Shown piece by piece: positions 26,037 to 34,841 of a DNA stretch of 44,838 bases; position 1 is the stretch's first letter, and the number at the start of each line of letters is the position of its first letter. A model generated the notes under the pieces. It saw only the letters and a list, made by a program, of their open reading frames with translations. It did not search any database and was not told where the DNA came from. This DNA is from Thermoplasmata archaeon (lineage in GTDB: Archaea > Thermoplasmatota > Thermoplasmata > Lutacidiplasmatales > UBA184). The translations under genes and the position numbers were made by a program. The stretch is from the NCBI GenBank assembly GCA_021816955.1, contig JAKAWP010000007.1:1-44838 (forward strand), written 5' to 3'.

Positions 26037-26390
26037 ATGCCCCAAGTGATGATCGGCCTCTCGACACGCGATTACCGCACGACCAGCGAGGTCTGGCGAA
26101 TGGCCAAACGCCACGTGAACCCGGCGGTCCGTCGACGGATCGGATGGCGCGGGCGCTCGAGCTTTTTGCGCGAGCTGATGCTGTACGGATTCGAGAAGGC
26201 GAGCGACGACCCCCAGGCGTTCCTCGCCGAAGTTCGGGAAACGCACGACCCGCTCTTCGGCCGCCGAGGACGGGGCGAGGCCGGAGCCGACCGACGGGAA
26301 GCGCTGCTCGCGAAGTGGGAAGCGTTCTTCCCTCGCCCGTCGGCCGGCCGGGGCCGACGCCGCGCGCCGCCGACCGAGCCCGCGCCGTAG
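26037..26390 (+). CDS. Small basic protein of unknown function
   Basis: A 117-residue frame starting with ATG 26037. The first 75 residues look folded: a short strand ('QVMIGLSTRDYRTT') followed by helices ('SEVWRMAKRHV', 'SSFLRELMLYGFEKASDD'), a pattern reminiscent of ribbon-helix-helix DNA-binding proteins. The C-terminal 40 residues are Arg/Pro-rich and probably disordered. It precedes arcS by 33 bases in the same direction. The family is not recognised; a DNA- or RNA-binding role is inferred from charge only. Confidence 0.5.
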   Translation: MPQVMIGLSTRDYRTTSEVWRMAKRHVNPAVRRRIGWRGRSSFLRELMLYGFEKASDDPQAFLAEVRETHDPLFGRRGRGEAGADRREALLAKWEAFFPRPSAGRGRRRAPPTEPAP

Positions 26391-26423
26391 CGCGCGGCCG
26401 TCGCCGCGGGAGCGTCGAGGCCG

Positions 26424-28310
26424 ATGGTCCGCGAAGCACGAACGATCGGAAACGGCCTTGCGATCGCCGGCACGGCCACGATCGGCCGCCTCTCGCTTTC
26501 CACCCCGATGCTCGCGGAGGCGGTCACCGCGGGGGACGGTCCGACGCCGGCCGACGGCGGCCGGATGATCGTCCGCGCTCTCGAATCGGCGTCGATCGCC
26601 GCCCGACGGCTCGCCCTCGAGCAGGACGGCACGACGGTCGAACTCACGTTTCCCGTGCTGCGGCCGCAGATCACGGGCGCCGAGTCTGCGCTGGTCGAGG
26701 TCGCGGCCGGGGTCGGGTACGCCCACGGCCCGCTCAACACCGAAGCGCTCTCCCGGCTCGCCGAGCGCCCGATGGAGCTCATCGTCCTCGGCAACGCCCG
26801 AGCCCTTTGGGAGTCCGGTCGGCCGTTCCTCCAAGCGGTCGGCGAGATCCGCCGGGCGGCCGGACCCGAGCCGTTGCTCTGGACGCCGCGGGTCGCGCTT
26901 CCGCACCGGCTCCCTTGGCTCGCCTACCTCGGAGTCGACCTGATGGACACGACCGAAGGACGAGGGCTCGCCTCGGAGGGCCGCTACCTCGATGCGGCCC
27001 TCGGGGTGCTCGACGGCCGGCCGGTCGGCGGAGAATGCCGATGCCCCGGCTGCGCGGAGGAAGCGACGCCCGCGGCCCTCGATCGGCACGCCGTCTACGA
27101 GTACCGGACCGCGCTCCGCGAGACCCAGCGCGCCATCGCCGCCGATCGGCTCCGGGAGCTCGTCGAGGCCCGGCTTCCGAGCGAGCCCGCGCTCGGGGAG
27201 GCGCTGCGGCACGCCGACCGTGACCTCGCCGATCTCCTGGACGAGACGGCGCCGGTCGTCGCGCGCGAGGCACACTCGTACGTGGTCGCGGAGGCCCACC
27301 GCCGACCGGAGATGCGCCGATTCCGCCGGCGGCTACGGGAACGGTACCGGCCCCCGGCCTCGAAGCGGGTCCTTGTCCTCGTCCCGTGCAGCCGGACGAA
27401 GCCGTATCGGCTCTCCCCGAGCCACCGGCGGTTCCGACGGGCCGTTCAGGGTCTCGACGGAATCGAGCGGCTGCACTTCGTCTCGGTGAGCTCGCCGATC
27501 GGCGTGGTGCCCGCCGAGCTCGAAGACGTCCCTCCCGCCCGGCATTACGATATTCCGGTCACCGGCGAGTGGACCCGGGAGGAACAGGAGTACGTGCTCG
27601 ACGGCCTCGACCACCTCCTGAGGCACGGGGCGTACTCGGCGATCGTCGTCCACCTCGACCCCCGGGAGTACGGTTTCCTCGTTCCGCTCTTCGCCCCGCC
27701 CCGAACGGCGACGTGGACGGCGACGGACGGCCACGAAGGTTCGGACGCGTCGCTCGATGAGTTGCGGCGAGCGGCCGCTCAGGCGCTCGCGGCCGCGTCC
27801 GCCGAACCGATCGCGCCTCTCGCCGTCGTGAAAGAAGAGCTCCGGGAGGTCGCGGCGATCCAGTTCGGCCGGGACGCCGCCGAACGGCTCTTCGCCGGCC
27901 CGCTCCGACTCGCGGGACGGCCGTGGTTCCAGCGGTTGGTCGAACCCGGCCAGGGGGAGATCGCGACGTGGCGGGAAGAGCGCGGGCTGTTTCACTTGAC
28001 GGTGCGGGGCGCGGAACGTCTCGGGCGCCCTGCGCCGCTCGAAGTGGAGGTCGGCGCCGACGTGCCGCTGACGGGAGATCTGTTCGTTCCCGGCGTGCGA
28101 CGGGCCGATCCGGCGATCCGGATCGGCGACGCCGTCGTGCTCGTGCGCGGCGACGAGCTGCTCGGAGTCGGCGAAGCAGCCCTACCGGGTCGCTGGATGA
28201 CCCGACTGCGCCGCGGGCTCGCCGTTCGGGTCCGGCACCGACGCCGCGCACCGTCCGATACGGCCATGACCGACGGCGCCTCCGTGCTTCGTGACGGGCC
28301 GGTCGTCTAG
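26424..28310 (+). CDS. arcS: Archaeosine synthase alpha subunit (ArcS/TgtA2)
   Basis: ArcS acts on preQ0 placed at position 15 of archaeal tRNAs, on the way to archaeosine. This 628-residue protein shows the family order. A degenerate TGT-like barrel (about 1-270) carries a zinc knuckle, 'CRCPGCAEEA'. A central ArcS domain carries 'LVLVPCSRTKPYRLSPSHRR' and 'YDIPVTGEW'. A C-terminal PUA domain follows ('LFVPGVRRADPAIRIGDAV'). The TGT catalytic Asp region is not evident, as expected for ArcS rather than TgtA. Its stop codon TAG 28308-28310 lies inside tRNA-Val, overlapping it by 15 bases. The partner RaSEA and tgtA are not in the window. Confidence 0.9.
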   Translation: MVREARTIGNGLAIAGTATIGRLSLSTPMLAEAVTAGDGPTPADGGRMIVRALESASIAARRLALEQDGTTVELTFPVLRPQITGAESALVEVAAGVGYAHGPLNTEALSRLAERPMELIVLGNARALWESGRPFLQAVGEIRRAAGPEPLLWTPRVALPHRLPWLAYLGVDLMDTTEGRGLASEGRYLDAALGVLDGRPVGGECRCPGCAEEATPAALDRHAVYEYRTALRETQRAIAADRLRELVEARLPSEPALGEALRHADRDLADLLDETAPVVAREAHSYVVAEAHRRPEMRRFRRRLRERYRPPASKRVLVLVPCSRTKPYRLSPSHRRFRRAVQGLDGIERLHFVSVSSPIGVVPAELEDVPPARHYDIPVTGEWTREEQEYVLDGLDHLLRHGAYSAIVVHLDPREYGFLVPLFAPPRTATWTATDGHEGSDASLDELRRAAAQALAAASAEPIAPLAVVKEELREVAAIQFGRDAAERLFAGPLRLAGRPWFQRLVEPGQGEIATWREERGLFHLTVRGAERLGRPAPLEVEVGADVPLTGDLFVPGVRRADPAIRIGDAVVLVRGDELLGVGEAALPGRWMTRLRRGLAVRVRHRRRAPSDTAMTDGASVLRDGPVV

Positions 28311-28368
28311 CGGTTAGGACATCGCGCTTACAACGCGGGAATCGGCGGTTCGAATCCGCCCCGGCCCA
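28296..28368 (+). tRNA. tRNA-Val (anticodon TAC)
   Basis: A complete 73-base cloverleaf without intron. The acceptor stem GGGCCGG (28296-28302) pairs with CCGGCCC (28361-28367); discriminator A is 28368 and CCA is not encoded. The D arm is GTCT/GGAC with loop AGCGGTTA. The anticodon arm is TCGCG/CGCGG (one T-G pair) with loop CTTACAA, giving anticodon TAC at 28329-28331. The variable loop is GAATC and the T arm GGCGG/CCGCC with loop TTCGAAT. The first 15 bases overlap the end of arcS. A tyrosine-recombinase fragment starts 40 bases downstream, so this tRNA was probably an integration site. Confidence 0.97.
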
Positions 28369-28407
28369 TTCCAGTAAAGGTGTTAGACCACTACATCGCC
28401 CATTTCG

Positions 28408-28724
28408 ATGCCTCCGCGGCGCACACCCGGCCGACCCCGCCTCGCCATATTGGAAGACAAGGACCTCGCGCGATGGTACACGAACGTCGCCCGGGGCTCT
28501 CCGATCACCGCCGACGTCTATGACCGACGGCTCGCCGCCGTCTGCGAACAGGTCGCCGTTGAGCCCTCCGCCTTACCGGAGCCCACGGAACGAGAGCTCC
28601 GCGACCTCCGGCTCGACGTCATCACCGCCGAGGAAAGGAGGAAACGCCCGGAGTCGTACATCCAAGCTCGGTCAAGGCGGTCAAGTCCTGTCGGGTCCTG
28701 CGTAAGGCGATTGACCAACGGTGA
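28408..28724 (+). pseudogene. N-terminal fragment of an archaeal tyrosine recombinase (integrase)
   Basis: From ATG 28408 the frame resembles the N-terminal core-binding domain of archaeal XerC/integrase proteins: 'LEDKDLARWYTNVARGSPIT', 'DVYDRRLAAVCEQ', 'TERELRDLRLDVI'. After 'ESYIQ' (about 28665) a one-base shift is needed to continue as 'SVKAVKSCRVLRKAIDQR', which then ends at TGA 28722-28724. The catalytic domain (R...H-x-x-R...Y) is missing altogether. The 40-base distance from a tRNA 3' end is the classic position for an integrase of an element inserted in that tRNA. Family assignment is by pattern memory and the fragment is short. Confidence 0.6.
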
Positions 28725-29295
28725 GGGAAACCGGCGAGAGACGAGGGCGACGCATCCAAAGATCCGGTCGAACTCAGGAGAGCAGAGGTTCTGCTGTCAA
28801 GCGGGCCCGGGTGCAACCCGAGCGCGGATGAACGACGGTGCTCTCCTCGTCTGGGTTCCCGACCGAGGATCGACAAGCACTGGGGTGGCCGTCGGCCAGG
28901 CGCGAGCCTCCGTTGCTTCCAGGGGAGGGATCGGGGCCCAACATCGCAGGATCGCGGCAGACGGTAGAGGTGGCCGGGGTTCCTGGGGGCTTGGGAACGG
29001 ACGAGCGCTGTCGGCACGCGCAACCTCGGCAGACGAACCTGTCCGATTCGACCTCGCCGGCAGGTTCCCCGCCGGGAGGGCCGGACCGACGTTGCGATCC
29101 GGTCTCGGCCGTCAATCGGTGGGCGGGGTCCAATCCCTCCCGACCGACCTTCGTGCATGCGGTACGCGGCCGGAGGGAGGCCCGTACCCGAGAGAATGCG
29201 TCCAATCGAAATCGGATGAACTCGCCTCGTCGGGAGACGGTAGAAGCGCTGTCGGGAGCTCAAAAATATATCACCATCTCGTGCTCGGGTTCCCC
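28725..29295. other. 571-base region upstream of the sedolisin
   Basis: No protein-like frame is visible; the sedolisin frame stays open through it, but the translation is compositionally unlike a domain and is interrupted in sense by the promoter at 29262-29271. It may be decayed mobile-element DNA. No tRNA 3'-end repeat (attachment-site copy) was found in it by eye. Confidence 0.45.
29262..29271 (+). promoter_or_regulatory. TATA box of the sedolisin gene
   Basis: AAAAATATAT is the most AT-rich stretch in the neighbourhood and is centred about 29 bases before ATG 29296. It fixes that ATG as the start of a leaderless or nearly leaderless mRNA and excludes the longer upstream frame. Confidence 0.65.
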
Positions 29296-32200
29296 ATGGC
29301 CCTCACGAGGCGACGCGGGGCTAGGTTGTGGGACGAGAGAAAAGGACACGCGCACCACGCCGTCGTGGTGGGCGTTTTGGGCCTTGCGCTATTGTTGGTT
29401 CTCCCGGCGGGGTCGTGGATCTCCTCTCCGGCGAGTGGGGGCGGGCTGACGCCCCCCGCCGGCGGGCCGGTCTCCTCTTCGTTGTCCCTTTCGATGCTTC
29501 GGTCCGCGCCGCTTGCGCCGGTGGACCTCCAAGCGGCCCATCCATGGACGGTGCCGGTTCGGGTCGGTCCGGCGCCGAGCGCCCCTCTCCTGGTCGATCT
29601 CAGCTTCCCCCCGGCCAACGAGACCCGATTGCTTTCGTTCCTCACGTCGCTGGTCACACCCTCCTCCCCGGCGTACCACCACTACCTCACGCAAACAGAG
29701 TTTGACGCGGAGTTCGGAGGCCCGACGGCGGCGTACACCGCCGCCGAGGCGTACGTCCAGTCATTCGGAGCGACGATCGTTCAGACGATGAGCGATCGCC
29801 TGCTGCTTCCGATCGAAGGTTCTCCCGCAGTCTTGGGGAAGATCTTTCACACCTCGTTCGCGGAGTATCGTGCGGGGCCGAGGACGTATGTCGCTCCCAC
29901 GTCGGTCCCGGAACTTCCGGCACCCCTGGCCGGTTCGATTTCGGGCGTGATCGGCCTGAGCACCTACGGTTCTCTTTCTCTCGCGCCCCTCGTATCGAAG
30001 ACGGCGGTCCTGCCCCGCTCGGCGGTACCGCTGTCCGCGCCGACGAGCGGGCCGGCGCCCGGGTTTTTGCCCCCTCCCACACGCAACGGTACCCAGTACG
30101 AGTACGCGCCCGACTACCAAGTCGCATACAACGAATACAATCTGCTTCGTCAATACGGATATCCGACCAACGTAACGATTGGTGTGGTGCTCTGGGCGGG
30201 AACGAACGCGAGTGGCCAGCCGGTGGCGCCGTACAACCCCTCGGACGTCTATGCGTACTACAACGAGACCCTCCCACCGTATGAACTCCGCCCGGTGTTC
30301 CGACCTCTGCCGCTGCTCGGCGCTCCCCGGCCCGGGCCCAGCGCGCAATGGGACAACACGTCAGCGGCGATAGAGATGACTCTTGATCTTGAGATGGCCG
30401 GGAGCACGGCGCCGGGCGCTCAGATCGTTCCCGTCTACGCTCCTCGCCGGTTCCAAACGGTCGCCGGATCGTTCTATGCCATTTCGGTCCTCCTGAACCC
30501 GAACAGCTCTCAGCCGTACCTGCGCCACCTGGCAGTCGTCACGAATTCTTTCGTCACAACGGACGTCAATTACACGGCATACTACTATGCCGCTCAGGAG
30601 GCCCAAGCCCGCGGCATATCGATCCTTGCCGCCAGTGGGGATGATGGATCGAGCAACGCGAGCCCCAAGCGCGTACCCAACAACTTGGATCTTGTTGGAG
30701 CACCGGCCTCCGCCGCGTGGAACACCTTCGGAACGGTCGCGGTCGGGGGTTCGGTCGATACCCTCTCCAACGATACCACGTCGCCTCTCTATCTCCATCT
30801 CGTGAACCAGACGGTGTGGTTCCAGAACACCTCGGCCGGCCCCTATGGAAGTAGCGGGGGAGTCTCGCACGTCTTTCCGGAACCGATCTGGCAGAAGCAG
30901 AGCCTGGCCAATGGGGTCATCCAATCCACGGGCGAATCGGGACGGGGTGTACCGGATATCTCGGGCTTGGCCAACAACACGCCTATCACCATCACACATT
31001 TTGGGTACTTCTACAAGGCGACCAATGCGAGCGTGCCCGGGGGGAAAATCGTGCCGGAAGCCGGGACAAGTATTGCTTCGCCCCTCCTGGCCGGTGTCTT
31101 CGCGACGATCGACTCGGTACTGACTCGGTTGGGCCAAGGATGGATCGGGTTTCCGGATCCGGTCCTCTATCGCCTCGGGACGGCCCAGTATGCCGCTCCT
31201 CCCTTCGTCCGCGCCGGGCCGTCGCTTCGAGGGTACAACACCTTGGGTTACGGCCCGTCGCAGCTCCCGAACTTGGTGTTCCTCGACGTGAAGTACGGAG
31301 CGAACGCGCTGTACCCGGCCCTCCCCGGCTATGACCTGGTGACGGGTTGGGGCGCGGTCGACGCGTACAACTTGACCGAATATCTCGGGTTATCGTCCCC
31401 GCTGGGTAATTGGGGGACCCTGGGTGGGATTCGGGCGAACGTGACGCTGGCCGGGCTTAATGCGACGACCTCCGCGTTGTCCCCGGGTTCGACCATCCGC
31501 TTCAATGCCAGCGTCGAATTGACGGGGGTGCTGGCGTCCGCGTTGGGGACGCCGTTGTACGACGTGAAGAACCTGGTCCGCTTCTACGCGGAGGGGACGA
31601 GCTGGTTCGCGAACGAGAGCGGTTGGGCGGTGTATCCGTCGCCGCTCACCTACCTGGGCTCCGATCTTCTCTCCACATACAACTTCACCGGCGAGACGAT
31701 TCCGGTCACGTTCCCATTTGCCGTCAGCCTTTCCACGACGCTTGTCCCAGCGAACGGGACCACCCCGGCCGGGCTCGTCTTCCGGTTCGACAACCAGTCC
31801 GTGACGCTACCGGTCCCTGGGGCCTCGTATTTCATTGGGAGCGGGAATTGGACCTATTGGTGGGGAGGAAGCCAAGTCCCAGCCCCGACCTCTCTTGCGC
31901 CGGAATTCACCCTGACCGCAGGCACGGTCGGCGGGACCGCGTTCTTCGGTCCCCCGACGGCCGGTCGTGTCTCTCTGGCGGTCCAGCCGAGCGGATCGAC
32001 GCAGTACCTTCCGGCGAATGTATCGGTGATCAGCGCGACGAGCCCTGCCCAGGAGTCCGCGGTCAACCTTTCTTGGACAGCTCTCCCCGGGGGCAACGCC
32101 ACATTCGGTTATGCCGCGGGTGGCAGCGACCAAGGGGTTCAGTTCACGGAGCCAACGGGCGTCTACCCGCTTCGGATCCAGCTGTTCCAGCATCCGGCGT

Positions 32201-33135
32201 ACCTGCGCTGGACCGCTGACGTCGTGAGCGTGAAACCGAATCTGGTCGAAACCACCACGGGGAGTGACATCGTCTTCCTCTTGCCGAACGGTACCTATCT
32301 CCTCTCGTTTTCGAACGCCGGCGAAGAGGGCACTGTCGTCGCGGGACCTTTAGGGAAGTACCTACAGGCGACCATCGACGGCGTCGGGGTGTCGTACATC
32401 GTTACTTTCGTGGGCCCTACGGCCGCGGTTGCGTTCGACGAGAGCGGCTTGCCCGCGAACCTGACGTGGGGCATCCGTTTCACGACGAGTTTGCCCTCCC
32501 TAAACTACACGCAAACCTTGAACAAGACCTTGCGGACAACGGGAGGCCCGGCCACCCTTCAATTCCCGCTCTTTATCCCCACGATGCCCGCCTTCCTGCC
32601 TATCCTCTACACGTATCGAATCTCGGACATTCCCGGCTGGCACCAGACCGGAGTGCCGTACGAAGGGCGGCTCGCTGTGCCGCTGAACTCGAGTCTCATC
32701 ACCGTGTCGTTGATGTACCATCCCGTCACCTACGCCATCACATTTAGGGAATCGGGTCTTCCGACGGGAACGATTTGGCTGGCCGCGATCGGGGGCGGCG
32801 GCCCGGCCGCTTCCGGCACCTCGTCGACGCTCGTCCTGGCGGAGGGAAACGGCTCGTACGGGTTTGTCGTCGGGTCCTCCGGAGGGTACGCGGCCGAGCC
32901 CGGGGCGGGAAGCATCACGGTACAGGGAGCCAACGTGACGGTTCTGATCGCCTTCTCGGCGCCCCCCTCTCCCACGGCGTCGTCCGGGTTCCTCGGCCTG
33001 CCGGGAAACAGCGGGTACGTGGTCTTGGGCGGGGCGATGGTGGTGGTCGCCGTGGCGGCCGTCGCGCTGCTCCGTCGGCGTCCACGGACGCCCCGCGCCG
33101 GGACCGGGGACGGAGTTTCCCCGATGAACCGCTAG
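29296..33135 (+). CDS. Giant secreted, membrane-anchored sedolisin (S53 peptidase)
   Basis: This 1279-residue serine-carboxyl peptidase should digest proteins outside the cell at acid pH. It has a signal/anchor helix (about 21-40), then a pro-kumamolisin propeptide (about 75-225, with 'PAYHHYLTQTEFDAEFG'). The S53 catalytic domain carries Glu360 and Asp364 in 'IEMTLDLEM', oxyanion Asp449 in 'AASGDDG', and Ser592 in 'AGTSIASPL'. 'VTGWGAVDAYN' leads to the calcium-site region. About 500 residues of beta-rich, N-x-S/T-rich domains follow. Two copies of the 'ESGLP' repeat appear near residues 1045 and 1150. A C-terminal helix (about 1240-1262) ends in 'RRRPR', anchoring the protein with the enzyme outside. 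All catalytic residues are intact. The gene is flanked by an integrase relic and a transposase. Confidence 0.92.
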   Translation: MALTRRRGARLWDERKGHAHHAVVVGVLGLALLLVLPAGSWISSPASGGGLTPPAGGPVSSSLSLSMLRSAPLAPVDLQAAHPWTVPVRVGPAPSAPLLVDLSFPPANETRLLSFLTSLVTPSSPAYHHYLTQTEFDAEFGGPTAAYTAAEAYVQSFGATIVQTMSDRLLLPIEGSPAVLGKIFHTSFAEYRAGPRTYVAPTSVPELPAPLAGSISGVIGLSTYGSLSLAPLVSKTAVLPRSAVPLSAPTSGPAPGFLPPPTRNGTQYEYAPDYQVAYNEYNLLRQYGYPTNVTIGVVLWAGTNASGQPVAPYNPSDVYAYYNETLPPYELRPVFRPLPLLGAPRPGPSAQWDNTSAAIEMTLDLEMAGSTAPGAQIVPVYAPRRFQTVAGSFYAISVLLNPNSSQPYLRHLAVVTNSFVTTDVNYTAYYYAAQEAQARGISILAASGDDGSSNASPKRVPNNLDLVGAPASAAWNTFGTVAVGGSVDTLSNDTTSPLYLHLVNQTVWFQNTSAGPYGSSGGVSHVFPEPIWQKQSLANGVIQSTGESGRGVPDISGLANNTPITITHFGYFYKATNASVPGGKIVPEAGTSIASPLLAGVFATIDSVLTRLGQGWIGFPDPVLYRLGTAQYAAPPFVRAGPSLRGYNTLGYGPSQLPNLVFLDVKYGANALYPALPGYDLVTGWGAVDAYNLTEYLGLSSPLGNWGTLGGIRANVTLAGLNATTSALSPGSTIRFNASVELTGVLASALGTPLYDVKNLVRFYAEGTSWFANESGWAVYPSPLTYLGSDLLSTYNFTGETIPVTFPFAVSLSTTLVPANGTTPAGLVFRFDNQSVTLPVPGASYFIGSGNWTYWWGGSQVPAPTSLAPEFTLTAGTVGGTAFFGPPTAGRVSLAVQPSGSTQYLPANVSVISATSPAQESAVNLSWTALPGGNATFGYAAGGSDQGVQFTEPTGVYPLRIQLFQHPAYLRWTADVVSVKPNLVETTTGSDIVFLLPNGTYLLSFSNAGEEGTVVAGPLGKYLQATIDGVGVSYIVTFVGPTAAVAFDESGLPANLTWGIRFTTSLPSLNYTQTLNKTLRTTGGPATLQFPLFIPTMPAFLPILYTYRISDIPGWHQTGVPYEGRLAVPLNSSLITVSLMYHPVTYAITFRESGLPTGTIWLAAIGGGGPAASGTSSTLVLAEGNGSYGFVVGSSGGYAAEPGAGSITVQGANVTVLIAFSAPPSPTASSGFLGLPGNSGYVVLGGAMVVVAVAAVALLRRRPRTPRAGTGDGVSPMNR

Positions 33136-33146
33136 TAACCGCTAGT
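33127..33146 (+). repeat. 10-base tandem duplication over the sedolisin stop codon
   Basis: AACCGCTAGT occurs twice in direct succession (33127-33136 and 33137-33146). The first copy contains the stop TAG. This looks like a small replication slip or target-site-like duplication; no element lies between the copies. Confidence 0.6.
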
Positions 33147-33554
33147 GCGGGAGGGCGGGGACTTTTCCTCGGCTCCAAGCCCGTGGGCTTCCCCTTCCTC
33201 CCTGCCCTTGAACGCCACAAGGTCCGCGGGGGCCCCTCTCTCGTTCGGGCGATCGCCCGGACCGTCGACCGCGCCGATCCCCTCGAGGTTGGCCCACCGT
33301 TCGCCGACGTTGCCCATCTGCGTCGAAGCGGATGCGCCGCTCCGTTCCTCCCCCTGCGAAGGTGTCGACGTTCCACGAACCCCGGTCCTCAGCGGGCGAC
33401 CAGCGACGCCCTCGGCCCGTCGAACGGGCGGACGTCGATTCCAGTGCTTGGCAACCGGCCGCCTGACGTGACTTGCTGAGTTCTCGGGGGGTGCGGCATA
33501 CTCCCTTCCGATGGAGATTCCTGTTGAAGAGGGAAGCACCGCGGACGACTCGGT
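33147..33554. other. 408-base stretch between sedolisin and transposase
   Basis: Probably contains the 3' untranslated region of the sedolisin and the left end of the transposase-bearing element. I see no convincing inverted repeat, RNA gene or coding frame. Confidence 0.4.
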
Positions 33555-34829
33555 GTGTACCCCAGACGCCGCGGCGGCGGTCTTGCGACCGCAGCGAAGG
33601 GAGCTCGTCACCGAAAGAAATACTCGCCGCCTCGTCGGACCCGCTGGAAACCGCGAGTCCTCTCGGACCGACAGGTCCGCTCGGCCGCCCTCTTCTGGCT
33701 CCTCCCGCTCCTGAAGAGTGCCCTCTGTCGAACCTTCCGCCCACCCACGGTGCGCGACACGGCCGACCTACTGCTGAGGGCCGCCGTCCTCCGCGCCTCC
33801 GTCCATCGAGCCCGGGCCCAGAGTCGACGGGGACACTCCGACCGCACCGCCCGATGGCTCTTCGCTCACCTCAGTCTCGGGCGGACCCAACGGGCCCTGA
33901 CCTTCATGCTCCGCCGCCCGATCCGTGGCCGCGTCCCGAAGGACCCGGTCGATGTCGCCATCGACTTCCACGACCGACCGTACTACGGCCCGCCTCAGGA
34001 TGCGCGTCGGCGCCAAGTGGTGAAGACGAAGGAGGAGCGGGGCACCCACCGGGCCCACCGCTTCGCTTCCCTCTCGATCCTCCTGCCTCGCTTCCGTCTC
34101 ATCGCCTCGCTGCGGTTCCACCCGAGGAACGGCGGCACCCTCACCGCCGTTCGTGCCGCCCTCCACGACTTCCAGATGGCAGGCGGGAAGCTCCGCGCCG
34201 TCTTCCTCGACCGGGGGTTCTACAACTATGTCGTCCTCTCGTGGTTGAAGGCTCCGGGGATCACCGCGGTCGTCCCCCTCCGCCTCGGCTCCCGCCAGCG
34301 CAAGAAGTGGGAGCGCGGGAAGCGCTCCTACTCGACCACCCACACGCTGAAGGGCCCCCGCCGAGGAGATCCTCCTCTGGAAGTGACGATCCATGTTGTC
34401 GTCCGCTACCAGATGGGTCGGAAGTGGGACCGCCACGGCAGTCAGTACCTGATCTACGCCGTGCTCGGCGACAGGTCGCTGAAGGAGGTGGCCGACCGCT
34501 ATCGGGGGCGCTTCGGCATCGAGTCTAGCTACAGAATTCTCGGCCAGGCAATGGCCCGCACGTCAAGCCGCTCCCCGGCGCTGCGCCTCCTCCAGGTCGG
34601 GGTGGGAATGCTCCTCCAGAACGAATGGGTCATCCTCAAGCTGCTCTACGCGAGCGAAGGTCGGCAGGGTCCGGTCGGGTTCCGCATCCGCGAGGAACTC
34701 CTCCGCTTCGAGGATCTCCTCCAGATGCTGCTGCGGGCCGTCGGGTATCGCCTCGGGAACGTCTGCGCGGTGGAGAATCGACGGAGACTACCGACTCGCC
34801 TTCGTCGGCAGGGACTTACGTTGCTCTGA
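33555..34829 (+). CDS. ISH3/IS4-like DDE transposase
   Basis: A 424-residue transposase resembling archaeal ISH3-type DDE enzymes. The first catalytic Asp is in 'VDVAIDFHDRPYYG', the second in 'KLRAVFLDRGFYNYVVLSWL', and the Glu lies in 'YRGRFGIESSYRILGQA', the Y-R-x-R-F/W-x-I-E signature of IS4-like enzymes. The three acidic residues seem intact. The GTG start at 33555 is preceded by an Arg-rich stretch, so the true start may be somewhat later. Terminal inverted repeats were not found. The stop (34827-34829) is only 12 bases before the next gene, which leaves little room for a right terminal repeat outside coding sequence. It may be active or a recently fixed single gene. Confidence 0.8.
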   Translation: MYPRRRGGGLATAAKGARHRKKYSPPRRTRWKPRVLSDRQVRSAALFWLLPLLKSALCRTFRPPTVRDTADLLLRAAVLRASVHRARAQSRRGHSDRTARWLFAHLSLGRTQRALTFMLRRPIRGRVPKDPVDVAIDFHDRPYYGPPQDARRRQVVKTKEERGTHRAHRFASLSILLPRFRLIASLRFHPRNGGTLTAVRAALHDFQMAGGKLRAVFLDRGFYNYVVLSWLKAPGITAVVPLRLGSRQRKKWERGKRSYSTTHTLKGPRRGDPPLEVTIHVVVRYQMGRKWDRHGSQYLIYAVLGDRSLKEVADRYRGRFGIESSYRILGQAMARTSSRSPALRLLQVGVGMLLQNEWVILKLLYASEGRQGPVGFRIREELLRFEDLLQMLLRAVGYRLGNVCAVENRRRLPTRLRRQGLTLL

Positions 34830-34830
34830 C

Positions 34831-34836
34831 GGAGGT
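34831..34836 (+). promoter_or_regulatory. Shine-Dalgarno site that decides a TTG start
   Basis: GGAGGT sits five bases before TTG 34842 and directly after the transposase stop codon. It supports translation of the Panacea-domain gene from TTG and suggests expression from a transcript reading through the transposase. Confidence 0.55.
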
Positions 34837-34841
34837 GGTCA

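Noticed and set aside
28408-29295. Upstream extension of the sedolisin frame
   Set aside because: The TATA box at 29262-29271 and the signal-peptide-like start at 29296 show that translation begins later; the first part belongs to the integrase relic.
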